This document shows positions 1 to 8,789 of a stretch of DNA of 37,904 bases, piece by piece. The notes beneath the pieces are model-generated. The model ran no database searches. It was not told where the DNA came from and worked only from the letters and a program-made list of their open reading frames with translations. The stretch's first letter is position 1. Each line of letters begins with the position of its first letter. Made by a program: the position numbers and the translations under genes. This DNA comes from CTSoil-075 sp964292325. GTDB taxonomy: Bacteria > Bacillota > Negativicutes > DSM-13327. Where the stretch lies: NCBI GenBank assembly GCA_964292325.1, contig CAXYVG010000026.1, positions 1-37,904 of the forward strand, in the 5' to 3' direction.

Positions 1-67
1 CCGAGGTCATATGTCGTTGATTGACGATTTTTCCAATATGCCAATCTCCAGTATGCATAATTTTCAT
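1..67 (-). CDS. sbcD: Exonuclease SbcD, N-terminal fragment (runs off window)
   Basis: The minus strand from 67 encodes MKIMHTGDWHIGKIVNQRHM, which carries the HTGDWHIGK signature of the SbcD/Mre11 calcineurin-like phosphoesterase (first metal-binding motif DxH). SbcD is the nuclease subunit of the SbcCD complex, which cleaves hairpins and DNA ends. A good ribosome binding site (AGGAGAT) lies six bases before the ATG. Only about 22 codons are in the window. The gene is separated from the methylamine operon by a terminator and is probably an independent transcription unit. Confidence 0.85.
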   Translation of the reverse strand, partial: MKIMHTGDWHIGKIVNQRHMTS

Positions 68-160
68 GTGAATATCTCCTATGTCTTTTCTCATAAACTT
101 GTAATGAATCGTTGTTTATATTTCCCTAATATTATATCTATTCCCTGCAGTTTTTAAAAA
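68..160 (-). promoter_or_regulatory. sbcD upstream region, possible promoter
   Basis: A TATAAT -10-like hexamer reads on the minus strand at 131-136, but the -35 region is poor and A/T-rich. The AGGAGAT ribosome binding site follows at about 74-80. This is a weak assignment. Confidence 0.3.
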
Positions 161-163
161 TTA

Positions 164-189
164 AAAACCAGACTTGCAGTCTGGTTTTT
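164..189 (-). terminator. Terminator at the end of the pyl/mtm operon
   Basis: AACCAGACT and AGTCTGGTT form a near-perfect stem. On the minus strand the stem is followed by a run of T, directly after the last operon gene. The flanking A tract means it could also act on the other strand. Confidence 0.8.
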
Positions 190-193
190 TCTA

Positions 194-913
194 CTATTTA
201 TATTCTTCAGCAATTTTTATGAAGCGTTGCAAAATATTTTTCCCATAGACATTCTCCTGTATGGATTCATATATTCTATCAAGTTCATGTCCTTCTTTAA
301 TAAGGGTAGTACTTTGCTCTTCCACATATGCCTGGATGATATCTACATTAAACTCGGGATGAAATTGCACGCCCCATATATTTTCATTAATCACAAAAGC
401 ATGATGAGGTTCAAAACTATTTTTTGCTAACAGGCGCGCACCTTTAGGGAGTTCTATTACTGTTTGAGCATGTGTTACATGTCCCCAAAAATCAGTTGGA
501 AGACATTCCAGTAATGGATCCGTCTTACCATCATCAGTAAGTTCTATTCTTACGGTACCCACTTCTTTGCCACAAGAATGGTATCCAACCTTACCGCCAA
601 ATGCGTCAGCAATCAGCTGATGTCCATAACATATACCGAGAATAGGGATTTCTCCTGGGCGTAATCCCCTCAGCCAATTGCCAAGGTAAAGATTCCAATC
701 TTCCTTATCAGTAACCATCGCATGAGATCCCGTTATGATAATCGCCGCAATGTCTTTTAAATCTGGCAATGTTTTCGTTTTATAAATAGGCGCAATTACT
801 ACTTCATCCATAGGTATACCTATTTGATTTATAATAAAGTCCTCAAAATCTCCATATCGTTCATAAATTGATGAAAAGGTTGTACCAGTCTTGATAATAA
901 GCAGTTTTTTCAT
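194..913 (-). CDS. Class I glutamine amidotransferase-like protein, last gene of the pyl operon
   Basis: A 239-residue stand-alone class I glutamine amidotransferase (GMP-synthase GATase-like). The nucleophile elbow GICYGHQ places Cys95, and GVQFHPE supplies His185 and Glu187, so the catalytic triad is complete. Such proteins hydrolyse a gamma-glutamyl amide, and the true substrate is unknown. Because the gene ends an operon for methylamine use, cleavage of gamma-glutamylmethylamide or handling of amide nitrogen is conceivable, but that is inference. The ribosome binding site GGAGG lies close to the ATG. The gene ends in two consecutive amber codons (TAG TAG, 191-196) before the terminator. 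The second TAG lies just outside the coordinates given. Confidence 0.85.
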   Translation of the reverse strand: MKKLLIIKTGTTFSSIYERYGDFEDFIINQIGIPMDEVVIAPIYKTKTLPDLKDIAAIIITGSHAMVTDKEDWNLYLGNWLRGLRPGEIPILGICYGHQLIADAFGGKVGYHSCGKEVGTVRIELTDDGKTDPLLECLPTDFWGHVTHAQTVIELPKGARLLAKNSFEPHHAFVINENIWGVQFHPEFNVDIIQAYVEEQSTTLIKEGHELDRIYESIQENVYGKNILQRFIKIAEEYK

Positions 914-940
914 ACTACCTCCGAGTCTCTTTCTAATCGT

Positions 941-1408
941 TTACAATTTCTTCTGCAAACAAATCAATTCTGTAGATTCCCAATTGTTTTTTTCGTAGAA
1001 CTGCAATGCTAGGGTATTGCGACAATCTGCAAGTAAATCTAAGCGTTTAACGCCTCTGCTACACGCCCATCTTTCAATCGCCCCTATAATTTTTTTCCCG
1101 TTCCCCTGGTGACGATAGCCTTCCAGTATCACCAAGTCTTCAATAATTGCCTTTAAACCACCTTCAGCAGTGGAAATCAATAATTGCGCTGTACACATAC
1201 CCACTATCTGCTGATGCAGTTCGGCAACCAATATGCAACAACGCTTTTCTTCCGCTAATATCATCTCTAATCCACAACGTTGTTTTTCTCTATCAAAGGT
1301 AAAGTCTGTCTCAATTTTAAATAATGATTCTAGAAGGCTGATTAATAATTCTATATCTGATGGTAATGCTTTTCTGATTATAATATTAGAAGGCAATCCA
1401 TTCACCAC
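941..1408 (-). CDS. GNAT-family N-acetyltransferase
   Basis: 155 residues with the GNAT fold. It has an N-terminal IRKALPSDIELL segment, a central strand VAELHQQIVGM, the acetyl-CoA loop motif GYRHQGNGKKII (Q/RxxGxG/A) near residue 100, and a C-terminal ALQFYEKNNW. The acceptor is unknown. It lies 19 bp downstream of pylSn and 27 bp upstream of the amidotransferase, so it is co-transcribed with the pyrrolysine genes. The start is probably GTG at 1406-1408. The ribosome binding site AGAGGTG nearly overlaps it, so a slightly later start is possible. Detoxification of a pyrrolysine precursor or modification of an amine is only a guess. Confidence 0.8.
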   Translation of the reverse strand: MVNGLPSNIIIRKALPSDIELLISLLESLFKIETDFTFDREKQRCGLEMILAEEKRCCILVAELHQQIVGMCTAQLLISTAEGGLKAIIEDLVILEGYRHQGNGKKIIGAIERWACSRGVKRLDLLADCRNTLALQFYEKNNWESTELICLQKKL

Positions 1409-1427
1409 CTCTATATACTTTCATTCT

Positions 1428-1790
1428 TTACAAACTGGACCCCCATTTTTGTGTCATCATTGTAATCGAATATTTTTCAATTTTCCACGATGGTATCTTA
1501 CATTTTCCACAAGTACAAGCACACCATTTATTGCTGAGCCATCTAGCTGCCCGACTGTTACGGGAATCCCATACAATGAATTTTTCACCACAATGAGTGG
1601 TAATTTCAGCAATCTTGCCAGTAATTTGCATCGACTTAATGCCATGTAACGTACCCGAACGAGATGGCCATAGCTTGATCTTTTCTACCAATTTAAAAAA
1701 ACTAACGTTTTTTCGATAGTACTTTTTCTTTTTATTTTCCGCTTCTTTCGGAGTTGCCATAGCAATATTCATACTTTTTTTAACGGCCAT
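1428..1790 (-). CDS. pylSn: PylSn, N-terminal tRNA-binding domain of pyrrolysyl-tRNA synthetase
   Basis: 120 residues matching the N-terminal domain of archaeal PylRS, which bacteria encode as a separate protein. The core runs from about residue 31: LWPSRSGTLHGIK, then WDSRNSRAARWLSNK, then CTCGKCKI. The Zn ligands known for the archaeal domain (His, Cys, CxxC) align with His49, Cys67, Cys94 and Cys97. It binds the variable arm and T arm of tRNA-Pyl and raises the affinity of the catalytic subunit. A basic 25-residue N-terminal extension precedes the core. The ribosome binding site is GGGGGT and the start is ATG. The order Sc-B-C-D-Sn is the arrangement known from Desulfitobacterium. Confidence 0.93.
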   Translation of the reverse strand: MAVKKSMNIAMATPKEAENKKKKYYRKNVSFFKLVEKIKLWPSRSGTLHGIKSMQITGKIAEITTHCGEKFIVWDSRNSRAARWLSNKWCACTCGKCKIPSWKIEKYSITMMTQKWGSSL

Positions 1791-1808
1791 CCTAATTACC
1801 CCCTTTAT

Positions 1809-2627
1809 TTACTCGGCTAAAACGGCAAATAGCATGGTAGCTACGCCTATTTCCAAAACATCATGTATCAATCGATCTGAAATAAGCGACCGTCCTCCTT
1901 GACTTACTCCTAGAGGTATTCCAGGTGCAGAAATCATAGTATTTTCTGTAAGATATTGTGTTCCAATACTATCCGCAACTGGTGTTGCCTCAAATAACAA
2001 CCTATATTGGAGCAAAGCCTTATCTAGATAAGGCACTACTTGAACGCTTGGCAACATTTTTATGAGGGTTTCAGCGGCTTCGCCGTTAATATCGTAAACA
2101 AAAACCTGCGCACCATGGGTTGTCATAAATGTGGCCGCTCCTCTGCCTACAGGACCTGCTCCCATAAGCAGCACTTCTTTCCCTTGCAGTCCACCTGCCA
2201 TCAAATCAAGAGCGGCAGCATATCCCTTGCCCGTAGCCTCCCCATTATCAACAACTTTACCTGTAGAAAGATGGATCGCGACAAAATGATCATCATCTGC
2301 AAGAAAAACCACCTTGGCACCTTTCTGCACAGCTTCCGCTAAACCGCCCACATCTTTACTATCTGTAACAAAAGCAGTAAAACCCAGAAATTCAATGATC
2401 TGCTGAACAGTCCGCGAAAAGCCATGAATAATACCCTGATCACAGGAAATAGGCACAACTGCTATTCTTACAGCATCACGTGAAGGTTGAAAATCTTCTT
2501 GTTTTTTACCCAAGGCATACGCTGCAATTTCTGCCAACGTACCCCCAACCTTATCAAATAATTGCTCATCATATTCTTTTAGTTTTTGAGTAATACTTGT
2601 GATGTCTTCTTCCCGTAATCTAGTCAT
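1809..2627 (-). CDS. pylD: Pyrrolysine synthase PylD
   Basis: 272 residues. PylD is the NAD-dependent dehydrogenase that oxidises 3-methylornithyl-N6-lysine and lets it cyclise to pyrrolysine. The N-terminal part (MTRLREEDI...VGGTLAEIA) is the PylD-specific helical domain. The C-terminal Rossmann fold carries the dinucleotide loop GAGPVGRGAA near residue 155, followed by the acidic strand end VYDING. The length agrees with archaeal PylD (about 260). The ribosome binding site GGGGATGGG overlaps the end of pylC, so the two are translationally coupled. Confidence 0.93.
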   Translation of the reverse strand: MTRLREEDITSITQKLKEYDEQLFDKVGGTLAEIAAYALGKKQEDFQPSRDAVRIAVVPISCDQGIIHGFSRTVQQIIEFLGFTAFVTDSKDVGGLAEAVQKGAKVVFLADDDHFVAIHLSTGKVVDNGEATGKGYAAALDLMAGGLQGKEVLLMGAGPVGRGAATFMTTHGAQVFVYDINGEAAETLIKMLPSVQVVPYLDKALLQYRLLFEATPVADSIGTQYLTENTMISAPGIPLGVSQGGRSLISDRLIHDVLEIGVATMLFAVLAE

Positions 2628-2638
2628 ATGCCCATCCC

Positions 2639-3832
2639 CTATCTCATAATATATGAAGGGTTCTCAACGCCTCCATTGCTTAGCAAAGTTTGGGGCGTAA
2701 AATCCCTATATTCAGATATACCGAAGGTATCCATAATTTTTTTAATTACCATTTCTCTATGTGCCCATGCCAAGTCAAGATCCTTGCCTGTTACAATAAG
2801 AGTAGCCACCCACTCCTCTTTATTTTCACTATAATTAGAGATTGCTTCGTCAGCACCAAAAAAGTTTTCATGCCGATGTAAGGGGCCAACATTTGCCATA
2901 ATGTGTTCACCACATACCTCAATGCACTTGCTGTTTACCTTTATATGCTCATATATCACGCCTTGGGACCCGCGAGCATCTAAGCTACCCTGCTCCCGTT
3001 TACCTGAATATAGGAACTCCAAGACATTTATGCCTGTAGATTGATATACCGCAATCAAGGTTTGACTCGGCAGACGAGCATCTATTTCTAAAACCTTTAG
3101 CTTATCGTCATGTAAAATAACCTCGACATCCATAATTCCATTTAGATTAAGTGCCTGAGCGATTGTAACAGCAATCTCTTCAAATTGTCCTATTTTCTCC
3201 ATCGATAGCTTAGCAGGCGCCAACACTCTTTTACAATCATAGATCTCATCTATCTCCAATTCTGTTACCTGAAAGGTCTGATAAGTACCATTACAGCCAA
3301 CAATTTCAATAGAATAAGAAGGCCCTTCCAAAAACTCCTGTTTAACCCAATCATCTACGTTCGCCAATGTATTACTTAAATCGTTAAATTCCTGAAGATT
3401 ATGAATCTGGCAAACATTTTTACTACCACTTGAGCCAGAGGGCTTTATTGTAATGGGAAATCCACACAAAGGCCATGGCTGAGGCGCGGGAACGCCAAGT
3501 TGGGCAAATAGTTTATCGGATTTAATCTTTGAGGATGAAAGCAAATAAGCCTCAGGATCATATCCTATTTTTACACCAGCTTCAAGGGCACACTGATATA
3601 TATTTTTTAAAACAAGCTCCTTCTCCAAAGCCGGAACGATAAACTGTACCTCTTTGAATAATTTGAGCAGCCTATCCTGATCCATCAGGTCAAATTGTTG
3701 AAAACTATCACAAAGCCCTACTGCTGGCACATCAGCATCTTTATCAACAACCACAACCTCCCAGCCAGCCTTTTTAGCTAGGTATGCAGCTTCAACGCCT
3801 TGCAGTTTGCCCCCCATTACAGCAACCCTCAT
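2639..3832 (-). CDS. pylC: 3-methylornithine-L-lysine ligase PylC
   Basis: 397-residue ATP-grasp ligase that joins the alpha-carboxylate of 3-methylornithine to the epsilon-amine of lysine. It has an N-terminal Rossmann-like pre-ATP domain (MRVAVMGGKLQGVEAAYLAKKAG) and the ATP-grasp lysine strand ITIKPSGSSGSKNV. A metal-binding segment, MDVEVILHDDKLKVLEIDARLPSQT, lies near residues 240-265. The ATG overlaps the pylB stop (ATGA). The gene itself ends in a single TAG (2639-2641). Readthrough would add only about five residues before TGA, so decoding of UAG as pyrrolysine would do little harm. Confidence 0.93.
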   Translation of the reverse strand: MRVAVMGGKLQGVEAAYLAKKAGWEVVVVDKDADVPAVGLCDSFQQFDLMDQDRLLKLFKEVQFIVPALEKELVLKNIYQCALEAGVKIGYDPEAYLLSSSKIKSDKLFAQLGVPAPQPWPLCGFPITIKPSGSSGSKNVCQIHNLQEFNDLSNTLANVDDWVKQEFLEGPSYSIEIVGCNGTYQTFQVTELEIDEIYDCKRVLAPAKLSMEKIGQFEEIAVTIAQALNLNGIMDVEVILHDDKLKVLEIDARLPSQTLIAVYQSTGINVLEFLYSGKREQGSLDARGSQGVIYEHIKVNSKCIEVCGEHIMANVGPLHRHENFFGADEAISNYSENKEEWVATLIVTGKDLDLAWAHREMVIKKIMDTFGISEYRDFTPQTLLSNGGVENPSYIMR

Positions 3833-4917
3833 ATGATTCCCTCCTTACCATCTTGCCCCTGAATATATTCCATCCAACTCACATATTCATCAAGAGTGGC
3901 AATTCTTAAACCACAGTCTTTCAAGATTGGTGTTACTCCTTGAACGGTCCGGTATCCTTCCGAAATATCCAAGGTACTTTGAGAAACACCAGCACAACCA
4001 AACTGAGGCGGAATCAATGATGTTATCACATTAGCACCTGCGTTCAATCGTTCCTGCAAACCCAAAATCCCCTCAACATCTAGTGACGCTGGTATCAATT
4101 TATCAGGAAACAACAGACGCATAACTCCAATGATATTCAATTCCAGCATATTGTTAATAGCAGTAGCATCATACAAAGGTGTGCCTTTTTGTGGCACAAA
4201 ACTCATTGTCCTAACTTGCTGTGCTCCTAGTTTTTTCATTTCCATCAAAGAATGTGCAATATCCTCCACTGAATCGCCAACACCAACCAGCAATCCTTCT
4301 TCTACTAACATACCCATTTTTTTTGCAAAGGTTTTTATATTCCATCGTTCATCAAAGCTCTGATTTAATCTTAATTTTTCATACAGTTGACGGTTATGAG
4401 TTTCCTGATAACAAGCATACCAATCTGCTCCAGCACTCTTTAGTTCCATTAAGATTTTCTTAGGAACAACCCCTGGTGAGATCATAATTGGCAATTTTGT
4501 ATTTTTTTTCACTAACTCAACAATTTCAACTAATCTCTTGTAACCCTCATGACTATTAGAAAGATACTGGGGATCTTCACCCATGGTCAAATCAATTAGA
4601 TGCACCCCTGTCTCTGCCAGAGCAGAAGCTATATCCATAATTTCCGTAGTGGTTTTTCGATACCTAGTACATGCGTTGTTAGATTTCCGATAATAACAAA
4701 AAGTGCAGTCATTCCGACAATAAGTTGAAAAATATACAAACCCATACAAAAAAACCTTATCTTCAAAATATCGTCGACGCAATTGCCTCGCAGCTCTGAA
4801 AAGCTTTTCTCGCTGCACGGGATCAGTAAGCTGTAGTAAATGCAATATTTCTTCTCTTGTTATGGAAGCATGATGTAATGTTTTTTCCAATATGTTCTCA
4901 AGTTTTATGATTCCCAT
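3829..4917 (-). CDS. pylB: 3-methylornithine synthase PylB (radical SAM)
   Basis: Radical SAM mutase that isomerises L-lysine to (3R)-3-methyl-D-ornithine. The 4Fe-4S motif CRNDCTFC (CX3CX2C) gives Cys67, Cys71 and Cys74. TMGEDPQYL and the C-terminal GITS/NVITSLIPP region are typical of the PylB/BioB/HydE-like group. I place the start at ATG 4917 (MGIIKLENILE, 362 residues). AAAAGAGG stands seven bases before it, while the longer open frame to 4944 has no ribosome binding site. The archaeal length is about 350. Confidence 0.93.
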   Translation of the reverse strand: MGIIKLENILEKTLHHASITREEILHLLQLTDPVQREKLFRAARQLRRRYFEDKVFLYGFVYFSTYCRNDCTFCYYRKSNNACTRYRKTTTEIMDIASALAETGVHLIDLTMGEDPQYLSNSHEGYKRLVEIVELVKKNTKLPIMISPGVVPKKILMELKSAGADWYACYQETHNRQLYEKLRLNQSFDERWNIKTFAKKMGMLVEEGLLVGVGDSVEDIAHSLMEMKKLGAQQVRTMSFVPQKGTPLYDATAINNMLELNIIGVMRLLFPDKLIPASLDVEGILGLQERLNAGANVITSLIPPQFGCAGVSQSTLDISEGYRTVQGVTPILKDCGLRIATLDEYVSWMEYIQGQDGKEGII

Positions 4918-4978
4918 AAACAAACCTCTTTTCCAATGTTGCATACATTGATAAAATACAGACTCTATATAAGTTGAT

Positions 4979-5812
4979 TTAAATATTTAAACGAACACCG
5001 TCCAAGTATGATAAACTTTTCCCCATACTTCGCACATTCTGCCCTCCCTCTTTCACCATGGCTAGACGTTCCAGACCAAAACCAAGACCTACCCAAGAAC
5101 CAGTCATACCCCAGTTCCCATCAAGAACATGTGGTCCCATAGCGCTAGACGCTAGTTCAATATCCTTATGCATGACATCAACTGTTTCTCCGTATACCAC
5201 AGAAGAGGTATTTTCCAGCCTGTACTCTGAAATATCGGCTGCCTGCATTACAATTTCTGCAAGCTGAGCAATCCTTTCCTGGCGTCTTCCTTCCGGCAAC
5301 CCCCACTCCACCAGATTCAGCATGGTAAACTCATTCAAATGATTATTACCCTGAGATTCTTTGCGAAAACAAGAACCAATTTCAAAGATACTGACTGGTT
5401 TTTCCCATAGCCGCAGCAAATCCTTTAAGATGTAATATAAATTAGGCGCAAGCATGGGACGCAAGCATTTTTTCTCATCCAGCCAAAATACTTGTGAATA
5501 AAGGTCATGTTCATCGGTGATGGTCATTTTGGCAAGTAAGCTTTTAGCAAGAATAATAGGCGTCGTCACTTGAATAAAGCCACTACTTGTTAAAGCATCA
5601 ACCAAGCGTGTTTCCAGCTTACACAGTGCTGGTCTCTTATCTTGACCTCTAAGCTTATTCAAGCGTTGCTTGCCCGCATTCACTAGCAATAACTCCACTT
5701 TTTTAAAAGCGGCATCTCGCTGCTTGTCTGTAGAAAAGGTCATGTTCCGTTGTTCTTCTATTACGTTTAATTCACTTAATCTTTTTTTCTGTACTTCAGT
5801 CCATGAAATCAA
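4979..5812 (-). CDS. pylSc: PylSc, catalytic domain of pyrrolysyl-tRNA synthetase
   Basis: 277 residues of class II aminoacyl-tRNA synthetase core. Motif 2 is FEIGSCFRKES with Arg150, and motif 3 is GLGFGLERLAM near 242-252. Against the archaeal enzyme, Asn166 (TMLNL) aligns with the Asn that reads the pyrrolysine carbonyl, Tyr207 (VVYGET) aligns with the mobile-loop Tyr, and Val168 replaces Cys348 of the Methanosarcina pocket. It charges tRNA-Pyl with pyrrolysine. The start is TTG at 5812 behind a strong GGGAGGG eight bases upstream. The nearby ATG is out of frame. Confidence 0.94.
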   Translation of the reverse strand: MISWTEVQKKRLSELNVIEEQRNMTFSTDKQRDAAFKKVELLLVNAGKQRLNKLRGQDKRPALCKLETRLVDALTSSGFIQVTTPIILAKSLLAKMTITDEHDLYSQVFWLDEKKCLRPMLAPNLYYILKDLLRLWEKPVSIFEIGSCFRKESQGNNHLNEFTMLNLVEWGLPEGRRQERIAQLAEIVMQAADISEYRLENTSSVVYGETVDVMHKDIELASSAMGPHVLDGNWGMTGSWVGLGFGLERLAMVKEGGQNVRSMGKSLSYLDGVRLNI

Positions 5813-5835
5813 CTTTCATCCCTCCCAGCAATTAT

Positions 5836-6708
5836 TTATACTAACTCCATCTTCCAAATGATTGCATTGTGCATCTGAATCGGAGTGTTTGTCATACAGT
5901 TATGTCCAATAAATTTTATCTGGTTATCGGTTATTACTTCACACATGGCTTCTCCATATGTCAGTCCTGATGGAACCTCTACGGATTTGCTATTGCAAAG
6001 TTCTGTTTTCACAAGAGCAATGGAGGTTTTCCCACATAGATGCATAACAACACCCTCTAGATGCTCTTCTACCCGTTTTAATATATTATAGGAAATCCTA
6101 CCGCTTATTTCTTTGTATAGTTTGGGTCCCACGAGTTCTAATGCCCCAGTAGGATCCGCATAGGATATTATTTTTGCACCTTTTTCTATACCGGCTATTA
6201 TATAGTTTACAAGACTATCCTCTATCACTTGTAGTGCCTTTTCAATAAGCTTCCTGTGTTTATTAATTCCTTTAAAAATTATCATGGAATCAATCAGTAA
6301 TCCCAATATTGTAAATGGCCCTTCCACATTAAGAACCACTACATTCCCATTATTGTTTAATATTTTAACACTATGTAATACTTCATTGATTCTACCGCTA
6401 TGTAGATCCATTGCCTTTATTTCCGCTAATTCTTCAATAGTACTAAATTTGTAACTTTCAAACCGTGGTCCTGTTCCTGTATTCGAAATGTTTATATTAG
6501 CACCGAATGCTTCCGCTTCTACCGTTACACAGAAGGGGACCCTGCAGATACAGTCACCTTTATCTGTTTTTATCTCCTGGGAAATAACGGCCATAGCATT
6601 ACGATCGGTATGAGCTTGGTAAAAGCTAATTCCTGTAGAAGTTATAATCGTTATTGGTATATCTTCCGAACTTTTTACTTTACATTTAAAGTCAACGGGA
6701 TAACTCAT
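5836..6708 (-). CDS. UroD-family corrinoid methyltransferase (MtbA-like)
   Basis: 290 residues of the uroporphyrinogen-decarboxylase-like methyltransferase fold used by MtaA/MtbA. These enzymes take the methyl group from a methylated corrinoid protein. The Zn motif appears complete: HLCGKTS (His-x-Cys, near 222-224) and a distal Cys in GHNCM about 55 residues later. The GPFTILG strand and SYADPTGALELVGP segment are also characteristic. It is shorter than MtbA (about 330-340). The acceptor in a non-methanogen is unlikely to be coenzyme M; tetrahydrofolate is the plausible acceptor (inference). The ribosome binding site is GAGGAG. Confidence 0.75.
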   Translation of the reverse strand: MSYPVDFKCKVKSSEDIPITIITSTGISFYQAHTDRNAMAVISQEIKTDKGDCICRVPFCVTVEAEAFGANINISNTGTGPRFESYKFSTIEELAEIKAMDLHSGRINEVLHSVKILNNNGNVVVLNVEGPFTILGLLIDSMIIFKGINKHRKLIEKALQVIEDSLVNYIIAGIEKGAKIISYADPTGALELVGPKLYKEISGRISYNILKRVEEHLEGVVMHLCGKTSIALVKTELCNSKSVEVPSGLTYGEAMCEVITDNQIKFIGHNCMTNTPIQMHNAIIWKMELV

Positions 6709-6726
6709 ATCTGCTAACTCCTCTTT

Positions 6727-8649
6727 TTACTTCTTTAATTTAGGGATTTTTTCAAGTATATGTTTAACATGAGAAAAGGAATCTCTTGCATGAGGAAAAT
6801 ACATAGCATCAAAAAAATGAGCCTGAAAATCCGCTTCGTTGGCCGTTTCAACAAATTTCATTGAAGCTGCCACTTTTTCTGCTTCTATCCGTTTATTAAT
6901 GTCCATTAAAGCCAATTTTGCCCCCTCACCGGCAGCATTGCCAACAGAAACTACATTTTTTAACTCACAGTCAGGGAAGAGACCAATTACAAGAGCATTT
7001 TCTTTGTCAATATAACTCCCAAAAGCTCCGGCTAAAATAACGGCATCTACCTTGTCTACCCCCTTCTTGTTCATTAGTATTTTTGCCCCGGCATACAAGG
7101 CAGCCTTCGCCATTTGTACAGCACGTATATCCTTCTGAGTTATCGTTATATCTTGGTCAATCGCGGTGTTCCTAGCCCATACCAGAACATATTCTAGTTT
7201 ACCACCTACACCTTGCCGAAGCCGAGGGATGTCGATTTCTTTATTAAATCTGCCATCTGCCCCAATAATACCGGCTTTAAATAATTCAGCAATAGCGTCA
7301 ATAATCCCTGAGCCACATATACCTTTGGCAAGATTCTTTTGTGATGTATCACTCCATGACGTCTCACCAATCACCTTAATCTTTGGCTCCATGGTAGTAA
7401 AATTTATCTTTACCCTCTCGATGGCTCCCGATGCCGCACGCATACCATGCTTAATTTGTGCGCCCTCTAGGGCAGGCCCCGTAGCACAAGATGCAGACAG
7501 CATACCATCTTGGTTGCCAAAATTGATTTCCCCATTAGTGCCAATATCAATAATAAGTATCATTTTATCCTGCTTATATGGTTCTTCAGCGATAAGCACT
7601 GCAACATTATCAGCACCAACAAACCCTGCTTCAATAGGCAAACAATGAATATAACCACTCCTGGCAATTGTTATACCAAGTTCTCGCGCCTTTATATTGA
7701 CTGCTTTTCTAATAACCGAGATAAATGGCGCACTTCCCATATATCGAGGATCTATCTGTAAAGCAATATGATGCATGGTTGGATTAAAAACAAGAACCAT
7801 TTCCAAAACAGTATTTCTATCAATACCAGCATCCTGTGTCATTTTCGTAATCAAGGTATTAATATCTTCAATAATTAATTGATGCAGCCTATCAAGACCA
7901 TCATCGTTCATCATACAGTATGTAATACGCGATAATACATCATCCCCATACCGCACCTGACTATTCATTAAAGAGCTCTGTGCTCTAATGTTACCTGTTG
8001 TCAATTCACACAAATAAGCAGCGATGGTAGTTGTTCCTATATCTACTGCAATACCATATGCCTTGTCCGTATTACCTGATTCTACAAGAATAATCTCATG
8101 ATTATTCCATAGGGTAACCGTAACCTTCCAACCACTTTTCCTTAGAATAGTAGGCAGTGTCAATAAAGCACAATAATCTATGCTTATTTCCTTGTCAACC
8201 TGAGTAAACCTACTTTGTAGCCCCTCTTTAACCCGGGTAAAGTCATCTCTAAAATCTTCCAAAGTAGGCTTATTCAGTTCCACATAATACTTTTTTATTG
8301 CTGGATTTAGGTTTAAAACTGGCGTCCTACCATTTTCTAGAATCACCTGTTCACTACTCCTGCTTTGCTTCGGGACAAACACTACAATATCACCTTGTAT
8401 TTTGGCACAACATGCTAATCTATAATTTTCAGCTAATTCCTCTGGAGTTAGCATTTTTTTCTCTTTTTCAGTTACAGAAGATAAATTGGAACCTGATTCA
8501 ATCTTTACTTTGCACTTGCCACATATTTCAGCCCCACCACATGGTGCTTCTATATCCACGCCTAGTTCACGAGATGCCTCGAGCAATGTTTTACTACCAT
8601 AAATTACTCCCCGGCGACCTGATGGCTGAAAAACTACATTATATTGCAT
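6727..8649 (-). CDS. Corrinoid-protein reductive activator (RACo/RamA-type ATPase with 2Fe-2S domain)
   Basis: 640 residues. The N-terminal plant-type ferredoxin domain carries Cys37, Cys43 and Cys46 (CGGAEICGKC) and a fourth Cys at 80/81 (RLACC). A linker then leads to an ASKHA-type ATPase region (AVDIGTTTIAAYL near 200, IIDIGTNGEI, LAGAFGSYID near 560). This is the DUF4445/RACo architecture, which uses ATP hydrolysis to drive reduction of inactive cob(II)alamin to cob(I)alamin on a corrinoid protein. Here it should serve the two MtmC-type proteins of the operon. Methanogens use RamA for the same task, and RamA has two 4Fe-4S clusters instead of one 2Fe-2S. The ribosome binding site is GGGGAG. 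Confidence 0.9.
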   Translation of the reverse strand: MQYNVVFQPSGRRGVIYGSKTLLEASRELGVDIEAPCGGAEICGKCKVKIESGSNLSSVTEKEKKMLTPEELAENYRLACCAKIQGDIVVFVPKQSRSSEQVILENGRTPVLNLNPAIKKYYVELNKPTLEDFRDDFTRVKEGLQSRFTQVDKEISIDYCALLTLPTILRKSGWKVTVTLWNNHEIILVESGNTDKAYGIAVDIGTTTIAAYLCELTTGNIRAQSSLMNSQVRYGDDVLSRITYCMMNDDGLDRLHQLIIEDINTLITKMTQDAGIDRNTVLEMVLVFNPTMHHIALQIDPRYMGSAPFISVIRKAVNIKARELGITIARSGYIHCLPIEAGFVGADNVAVLIAEEPYKQDKMILIIDIGTNGEINFGNQDGMLSASCATGPALEGAQIKHGMRAASGAIERVKINFTTMEPKIKVIGETSWSDTSQKNLAKGICGSGIIDAIAELFKAGIIGADGRFNKEIDIPRLRQGVGGKLEYVLVWARNTAIDQDITITQKDIRAVQMAKAALYAGAKILMNKKGVDKVDAVILAGAFGSYIDKENALVIGLFPDCELKNVVSVGNAAGEGAKLALMDINKRIEAEKVAASMKFVETANEADFQAHFFDAMYFPHARDSFSHVKHILEKIPKLKK

Positions 8650-8708
8650 ATTATTCTCCCCCCATATTCACACGGCAAAATAATTCATATTGCTTGCAAC
8701 TATTTTTA

Positions 8709-8780
8709 TGGCGGAGAGTCCGGGAGTCGCACCCGGCTACATGAATTTAGAGTCCATGCGATCTCTTCGATCCACCCTCC
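8709..8780 (-). tRNA. pylT: tRNA-Pyl (CUA), copy 1
   Basis: 72 nt on the minus strand with the CUA anticodon in the loop CUCUAAA. Diagnostic tRNA-Pyl features are all present: a 7-bp acceptor stem and a single base before a 4-bp D stem (GAUC/GAUC) with a 5-nt loop lacking GG. The anticodon stem has 6 bp (CAUGGA/UUCAUG), the variable loop has 3 nt, the T loop lacks the TPsiC sequence, the discriminator is G and the CCA is encoded. It lies between the cobW-like and activator genes inside the operon, so it must be processed out of the polycistronic mRNA. Confidence 0.97.
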
Positions 8781-8789
8781 ATAATGTTT

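Noticed and set aside
1233..1649. Plus-strand ORFs opposite the pyl genes (for example 138 residues)
   Set aside because: They are antisense shadows of pylSn and the GNAT gene, without initiation signals.
7166..7648. 160-residue plus-strand ORF opposite the activator gene
   Set aside because: Antisense to a strongly conserved reading frame; low-complexity Pro/Ile/Ser composition typical of a shadow.
8650..8708. Cobalamin riboswitch in the operon gaps or leader
   Set aside because: No B12-box or expected core motif was found in any gap or in 14148-14430.
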